NCBI GenBank assembly: GCA_016720465.1
Contig: JADKKO010000004.1
Location: 62,001 to 126,000 of the forward strand
Origin: Holophagaceae bacterium
Lineage (GTDB): Bacteria > Acidobacteriota > Holophagae > Holophagales > Holophagaceae
Length of the DNA: 64,000 nucleotides
Direction: 5' to 3'
Below are positions 59,454 through 64,000 of the stretch, one piece after another. The notes under the pieces are model-generated. The model was not told where the DNA came from, made no database searches, and saw only the letters and a list, made by a program, of their open reading frames with translations. The number at the start of each line of letters is the position of its first letter. Within the stretch, counting starts at the first letter, position 1. Position numbers and translations under genes: made by a program.

Positions 59454-60781
59454 AATTCGACTTCGGCGTACCAGCCTCGGCTGACGATCTTGGTGCCAAA
59501 GGGCTTGGAAAGCCTTTGCATCAAGGCGATGATCTCGCCCGAACGCTTGGATCCGGCTAGACGCGGCACACCATAAAGCGGACCCTCATCATCGATGGTG
59601 ACGGGCAGAAGCTGAATCCGCTTCAGCTTCCCCTGGTTCAGGGTCATGCGGACCATCACGGTCTCCATGACCTCGCGGGAATCGCGCCGGTCCCAGACGG
59701 AGACATCGGCAGACCAAGGCATCTCGATATCCCGCTGGTGGATCAGGTCGACAGGAATGCGGTCCGGTGTCCGGTATTGGTAGATGAAATCCCCAAGGCT
59801 GTAGAAGATCGGTTTTCCTTTGTAGATCTCGATGCCACGGAGCACATGGGGTCCGGTTCCGATCACAAAGTCAGCCCCGGCATCCACGGCCCGGCGGAAC
59901 ATGATCTCGTCATTGGGAGGTGTCGCATCCTGGATGCCGTAAGCGCGATGGTGGGTAACGTCGTGGTTGTGCAGCGAAACAAGCAGCACATCCGAGCGGC
60001 GCTTGGCGAGGATCACATCATCCTCCATGGCCATCACGTCGCTTTCCAGGGGGCCCTCCACCTTTTCCACCTTGCCGTCCTTCGCCATCAGAATCACGGC
60101 CGGATCGATAGTGGCCAAGGAGGGACCATTGGGATCCTTGGTGCGGTACTTGGCGGTCCAATAACGCATGTAGGACAGCAGCGCGATGGAGATCTTGTGG
60201 CCCCCCACCTGCATGCGCCCCGGTTTACGTGCCTCTGCGAGCGTGTTGCCTGCCCCCGCGTAAGTGATGTTGGAGTGATCCAGGGCCAGCAGGGACTCCT
60301 TGAGTCCCTCTGGCCCAAAATCCAGAGCATGGTTGTTGGCTAGGCTCACCATATTGATGCCGGTACGCGCCAACTCCCATCGGAAGTCCCTGGGCGCCCG
60401 GAAATTGTAAAAGGGGCGTTGGAGGTCCGCCCGATCATTCATCGAAAATTCCATGTTCCCGTAAGCGATGTCCGCTTCTTGCATAATCTGCAAGAGCCCA
60501 GCGCGGTCTGGATCCGTGAGGTGGCTGATGGGCTGGTTGAAGATCATGTCGCCCACTGCCGTGACGATCATGTCCCCCGGTTCCGCTTTCAGGAGGTCAT
60601 TGATGCGGCCCGCCCAATCAAGTCGTTCGACCAGTTCCTTCGGATGGATGCGCCGCTGGTAGACGGAGCGGGGGTCGTCCTTTATGGAACTCGGAACGGT
60701 CTGGGCCGCGGCGGAGACCACGCGCGTTAGGATGGCCACGCCCATCAGAAACCTTCGATGCGACCAGCCAGTTGAGTTCAC
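59450..60781 (-). CDS. CapA-like metallophosphatase-fold protein, exported (443 aa)
   Basis: GTG start after AGGAGG. Signal peptide MNSTGWSHRRFLMGVAILTR with cleavage near AAAQ. PGA_cap domain: MIVTAVGDMIFNQPIS, DIAYGNMEFSM (N-E ligand pair), MVSLANNHALDFGPEGLKES, VLLVSLHNHDVTHHRAYG, DFVIGTGPHVLRGIEIYKGK, PIFYSLGDFIYQ. Members act in poly-gamma-glutamate synthesis or in its hydrolysis. Encoded convergently with the cyanophycinase operon, so a role on polyamide polymers is tempting but unproven. Expression probably starts in the AT-rich region 60790-60870. Confidence 0.85.
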   Translation of the reverse strand: MNSTGWSHRRFLMGVAILTRVVSAAAQTVPSSIKDDPRSVYQRRIHPKELVERLDWAGRINDLLKAEPGDMIVTAVGDMIFNQPISHLTDPDRAGLLQIMQEADIAYGNMEFSMNDRADLQRPFYNFRAPRDFRWELARTGINMVSLANNHALDFGPEGLKESLLALDHSNITYAGAGNTLAEARKPGRMQVGGHKISIALLSYMRYWTAKYRTKDPNGPSLATIDPAVILMAKDGKVEKVEGPLESDVMAMEDDVILAKRRSDVLLVSLHNHDVTHHRAYGIQDATPPNDEIMFRRAVDAGADFVIGTGPHVLRGIEIYKGKPIFYSLGDFIYQYRTPDRIPVDLIHQRDIEMPWSADVSVWDRRDSREVMETVMVRMTLNQGKLKRIQLLPVTIDDEGPLYGVPRLAGSKRSGEIIALMQRLSKPFGTKIVSRGWYAEVEF

Positions 60782-61289
60782 GGTGTCCTCCTGATTTCGG
60801 AAACGAAATATGAAAAATTTTATTTCATTTTGATATATTTAGCTAAATTTTATGATCATTTTTGTGCGCCGACACAAACAAACTCCCTCGGGCCGAATTC
60901 CAACAGCGCGAGGGCGCCGCCCCTACAAAGAAGAATGTCTTTCGTTGAGGAGGTAAATTCGGAAGCGGCTGAGAGGAGGTTCAAGGAAGGATTTGCAAGG
61001 TCCCTCCAGGCCCACCGCGCAATGAACCGTGGACACCTCCTCAGATTTCTTAGTGGGTAGCGGGCAGTCTTCTGAAGTAGGAGCTGTGCCCCGTTCAGGG
61101 GCCTACATATTGGTGGGGTGAGAGGCATGCCTTAACGGTGGCGGAAGCAAAGAGAAGGCCCGTGCTGTTTGGTTCAGGGCCAAACCATACGAGGGAAGCG
61201 TGTCGAAAGAGTCATAGGCCAACTTGGATTCCCATCCTGTTATTGCTAGTACCCAGGAAGACGCAAGCGTGAAGCAAACAAAGCCTCCG
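60782..61289. other. AT-rich promoter region and gap between CapA-like and hydrolase genes
   Basis: 60790-60870 is strongly AT-rich and contains ATGAAA-N7-TTTCAT (60810-60828), a likely operator or promoter part for the CapA-like gene. A plus-strand frame 60935-61060 (MSFVEEVNSEAAERRFKEGF...) encodes 41 residues with no good ribosome site; it is not called as a gene. Nothing else is seen. Confidence 0.45.
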
Positions 61290-62483
61290 CTAATTCCCGA
61301 ATGCTCCCAGTTTTTCCTTGTCGCAGGGGCATTCAACTTCCCTGATACGGATAATCAGAGCGTCGCTGGGTCCACTCGCAGACTTGATGGTAGGGAAGTG
61401 CTCCATGTCGTTTTGTGGCCACACTTCCTCCCTGATTCGCTTCCCCAGAGTCTGGTCCGCCGGCAATCCGAGGACCCTGTATCTGAAATGAGCGATAAGC
61501 TGCTCTGAATAGAAGAATTCGCTATGCCCGTAGAAACTGTCGTCACGGAGCACGTGGCCTTTCCAGCAACCGATGTCTACAGGTAAATAGGGCCAGCTGC
61601 CTATATCCGTTGGATTGTAGTTGGCAGGAGATTTTAGGGGGGGGTTAACTGAGCGATGTAGAGAACCAAGGATTATTTGATGGTTGTGCATTCTAGAGAC
61701 TCCCATCGTGGGATCTCCAGTAGATGCGTAGTTCACCACTTTTTTTAGCCTGCCCGACCGCAGCCACTGAGCGGCCTTCCCATCTTTTCCTTCAAATTCT
61801 TCAGCCGGTGTGTCGCCCTCGATCAGGGCCATTCGATCTGCTTTCAGTGTCGAATGGGAGAAGGCGCTGATCAACAGGCGGGTCCCATGACTATGCCCAA
61901 CGAGATGGACAGGGATGCCTTGGAATCTCGTCCCGATCTCATCAAGGACCTTTGAGAACGAGGTGGTTACTTCGCTCGCGATTTTGGCGTGTTGGTCGTA
62001 GGTGTCAGAGGCGTACCACCAGCTCGTGAGCTTGTATCTAGCAATCCAGTTGTGGTGGAGCACAGGGTTAGCCCACTTGAACAGCAGCACGGGTCCACGG
62101 TCGTCTAGATTTTTCGCTCGGTCTGCGGCGGTTTGTAGTCGAGTGTCATACCCGTGAACAAAGATGGTCAACCGACCGGAGGTTTGGGCCTCCTGCCTGA
62201 GTTGTGCCCAGAATGCTTCCTTGTCTGAGGCCATCAAGGGCGGCGAGCCCTCGCCGGACTGAGAGTCACCCTTGGTTTTCATTGTCCAGAAGGCAAGGGG
62301 CCCAGGGCGCTCCAGTATGCTGTCCTGGGTGAACTCCACGAAGCCCAGGCCGTATACCTTTGTGCCCACTGCAAAAGGTCGGTTGACGGCATTAGTGTTC
62401 CGCTTACACCCCAAACCAAGTAGGGAGAGAAAACCCACAAGTAGAAATATTGTGATATTTCCTTTGAGGCTCAAATGAAACAT
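61290..62483 (-). CDS. Lipoprotein alpha/beta hydrolase, DUF900-like (397 aa)
   Basis: Lipobox in FLLVGFLSLLGLGCKRN. Alpha/beta hydrolase core: RLTIFVHGYDTRLQTAADRA (oxyanion loop), PVLLFKWANPVL, nucleophile elbow IPVHLVGHSHGTRLLISAFS (GHSHG). Candidate acid and His lie in the C-terminal half (STGDPTMGVSRMHNHQ, FYGHSEFFYS). DUF900-type proteins are uncharacterised secreted or lipoprotein esterase-like enzymes. Base composition is poorer in GC than the neighbours and it pairs with an unknown gene at the window edge, so recent acquisition is possible. Confidence 0.78.
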   Translation of the reverse strand: MFHLSLKGNITIFLLVGFLSLLGLGCKRNTNAVNRPFAVGTKVYGLGFVEFTQDSILERPGPLAFWTMKTKGDSQSGEGSPPLMASDKEAFWAQLRQEAQTSGRLTIFVHGYDTRLQTAADRAKNLDDRGPVLLFKWANPVLHHNWIARYKLTSWWYASDTYDQHAKIASEVTTSFSKVLDEIGTRFQGIPVHLVGHSHGTRLLISAFSHSTLKADRMALIEGDTPAEEFEGKDGKAAQWLRSGRLKKVVNYASTGDPTMGVSRMHNHQIILGSLHRSVNPPLKSPANYNPTDIGSWPYLPVDIGCWKGHVLRDDSFYGHSEFFYSEQLIAHFRYRVLGLPADQTLGKRIREEVWPQNDMEHFPTIKSASGPSDALIIRIREVECPCDKEKLGAFGN

Positions 62484-62615
62484 GCCTTGCTCCTGTCAGA
62501 AATTTACTAGGTGTACCAAACATTTCTTTTCTGTGGTTCATCGCTTAAATACTTCTCACTGGCGTCCACTGTCTCCTCTTTGGCTATTGCTGGCTCAAGA
62601 GCAGGCTGATACTTG

Positions 62616-64000
62616 CTACTTCTTGAACCATTCAGCCGCTTTATCCATGTTGAAGCCGATGCTCAACACAAACTGCCCAGGGTAGGCGTTGGTCTTCGTG
62701 CCGCTGAGCAACAGCCTCTCCTCTCGGTTCCAAATCCAGCCTGCGTTGATGGTCAGAGCAGAAAGCGCACCGCTCAAGGTAGCGTTTGAGAAGGTATGAT
62801 CCCCGAAACGGTATCCAATGGCGCCACCGAATTGGTCAAGCGGTTTGCTAGAAGGCTTAATGAACGCCTTTAAGACAAAGCCGGAAGGACTCGCTTTCGT
62901 ATTCCCGAAATCGGTCTTAGAGCCGATGAGCCAGTTGAACCCGACGAGGAACTCCGAAGGCTTGTCCTTCGCATCCAGGTGGGTGTCCTCCGTCACCTTC
63001 ACCTTACTTACAGGAATGTCTAGGCTCAAATAGAAGGACTCCCAACTCCCTGTGTTCATCACCTGCTTGAACGACGCCGTTTCCTTTGGATCGGTGGTTC
63101 CACTCTTGTCAAGCGCTTTGGCGTTGATTTCGACTGCCGCTCGCCATTCGTTCAGTGTGTAAGTTCTTTCGAACGCGATGTACTGCGGCATGGGCTGTGG
63201 GGTGGCCCCGCGTACACTCATTAACAAGTTTTTGCCGCCATTTGTGGCCTTCAACAGTGATTCCATGTCCTGCTGGATCCGACTCTTGCGCTCCGGTTCT
63301 GTCACATCAATGACGCCTGTTGTGTTTCCGTTGTCGTTCGCGGCGATACTGATGACTCGGACCTTTGCACCCTTCCAGTTCACCCAACGTGCAGGGTCGG
63401 CGTAGTCACTCGCTGTGAAGTCCATCTGGTCGGCCACATCGTTTTGCGCCTGTTCTATAAGGGCGAGAACCTCCTCGAATTTCGAATTCAACTTGATCCG
63501 CAAGCCATCCGAGGTTTCCTCAGAGGTCGGGGTTCCCCCAAAGGCCGTTTCCATGAGGTCCAGCAACTCCGCTTGGCTCAACTCCTTCGGTCCGCTTCCG
63601 GACCCGGGCGCAGGTAGTACCGTTGCCCCAATAAGCTTGGTGAATTTCGCTTGAAGTTCGAGCGCCTTAAGGAGTGCAGTCACAAGGGGCAACTCTTTCT
63701 TGTCCTTGCCAGTTTGCACATCCAACGCGATGACACCCTTGCCCTTTTTTGCGAGATTGATAATGACCCAGCGCGTGCGTGGTCCAGGAAGGGCCGCCTT
63801 GGCGGCTGCTGCCTCCAGACTCTTGTCCACAGCTTCCTTCGCCTCACGAGCGGCCTTCTGCTGCTCGGTTTCCTTGGGTTGCTTTGGGACGGGAATTGTA
63901 ACGGTAAGCTGGGTCCTAAATTGCTCCTTGGCCACAGGTGCATCCTGAGCGAGGACATGCATGCACACGATGGAAATTCCTGCGACGAGCAACGCTTTCA
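62616..64000 (-). CDS. Exported protein of unknown function, start codon just outside the window
   Basis: Open to the right edge: the last two bases are the TG of a likely ATG at 64001-63999, giving MKALLVAGISIVCMHVLAQD as signal peptide. Mature part: an Ala/Lys/Glu-rich helix (KETEQQKAAREAKEAVDKSL), a Gly/Pro patch, then a long beta-rich half (VNWKGAKVRVISIAANDNGN; SWESFYLSLDIPVSKVKVTE; PSEFLVGFNWLIGSKTDFGN; FVLSIGFNMDKAAEWFKK at the end). The C-terminal alternation looks like an outer-membrane barrel, but I recognise no family. Lower GC than the rest. Confidence 0.65.
   Translation of the reverse strand, partial: KALLVAGISIVCMHVLAQDAPVAKEQFRTQLTVTIPVPKQPKETEQQKAAREAKEAVDKSLEAAAAKAALPGPRTRWVIINLAKKGKGVIALDVQTGKDKKELPLVTALLKALELQAKFTKLIGATVLPAPGSGSGPKELSQAELLDLMETAFGGTPTSEETSDGLRIKLNSKFEEVLALIEQAQNDVADQMDFTASDYADPARWVNWKGAKVRVISIAANDNGNTTGVIDVTEPERKSRIQQDMESLLKATNGGKNLLMSVRGATPQPMPQYIAFERTYTLNEWRAAVEINAKALDKSGTTDPKETASFKQVMNTGSWESFYLSLDIPVSKVKVTEDTHLDAKDKPSEFLVGFNWLIGSKTDFGNTKASPSGFVLKAFIKPSSKPLDQFGGAIGYRFGDHTFSNATLSGALSALTINAGWIWNREERLLLSGTKTNAYPGQFVLSIGFNMDKAAEWFKK

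Noticed and set aside
60935..61060. Short plus-strand frame starting MSFVEEVNSEAAERRFKEGF
   Set aside because: Looks protein-like but only 41 residues, no proper ribosome site, no family. Kept as a note in the intergenic entry.
1..64000. CRISPR arrays, tRNA and rRNA genes
   Set aside because: No regularly spaced repeats and no recognisable RNA gene seen on reading; a covariance search (tRNAscan, Rfam) would be needed to exclude small ones.

Overview
The window reads like chromosomal DNA of a Gram-negative, GC-rich bacterium. Oar-type TonB receptor architecture, a CHASE2 kinase with FecR and PEGA proteins, and the style of the efflux proteins suggest an acidobacterium of the Holophaga/Geothrix type. 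That is an impression only: the window has no rRNA, tRNA or housekeeping gene to confirm it. Most of the window is a metal and envelope-stress island. A short, degraded mobile segment follows, then an efflux operon that looks transferred, then a catabolic locus for a polyamide substrate.

Layout. 1-5.1 kb (minus strand): a CusCBA-type copper/silver efflux operon, with cusA cut by the window edge and two small Cys-containing exported proteins. 5.5-12.2 kb: a CHASE2 histidine kinase, an NtrC-type activator, a FecR protein and an outer-membrane barrel in one operon, plus a Met-rich DUF5666 lipoprotein. The operon and the lipoprotein gene each carry the same sigma-54 promoter with the same upstream dyad. 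12.2-17.9 kb: Zn/Cd P-type ATPase, DmeF-type CDF exporter, relics of an RND pump and of a response regulator, a frameshifted ynfA, and a PEGA protein. 18.0-24.2 kb: ArsR regulator, small Cys-rich protein and a second RND tripartite pump. 24.2-31.6 kb: a BlaI/BlaR1-like pair heading a third RND pump, with a 23-bp dyad at two places. 31.7-34.9 kb: decay and mobile zone with a truncated SPFH gene, a divergent XRE/Ner regulator pair and an IS1-family transposase. 34.9-43.3 kb: LytS-type kinase with a truncated regulator, MipA/OmpV barrel, double Spy-domain protein and a large hybrid kinase. 43.7-50.1 kb: a seven-gene TetR/MacA/ABC/cytochrome c'/OMF efflux operon of proteobacterial look. 50.4-60.8 kb: MurR/RpiR regulator, TonB receptor, secreted cyanophycinase, M14 peptidase, isoaspartyl dipeptidase, YfcC-type carrier and a convergent CapA-like protein. 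61.3-64 kb: a lipoprotein alpha/beta hydrolase and an unknown exported protein.

How the parts fit together. Several export routes for soft or transition metals lie side by side, each under a different kind of sensor: periplasmic two-component/sigma-54, cytoplasmic ArsR, membrane-protease BlaR1/BlaI, and TetR. Met-, His- and Cys-rich exported proteins sit beside them. The 50-60 kb locus is best read as uptake and breakdown of cyanophycin or another isoaspartyl polymer: secreted depolymerase and peptidase, TonB receptor, inner-membrane carrier, and cytoplasmic isoaspartyl dipeptidase. Its receptor and cyanophycinase genes each carry one extra C in a C-run, which is either a sequencing error or recent decay.
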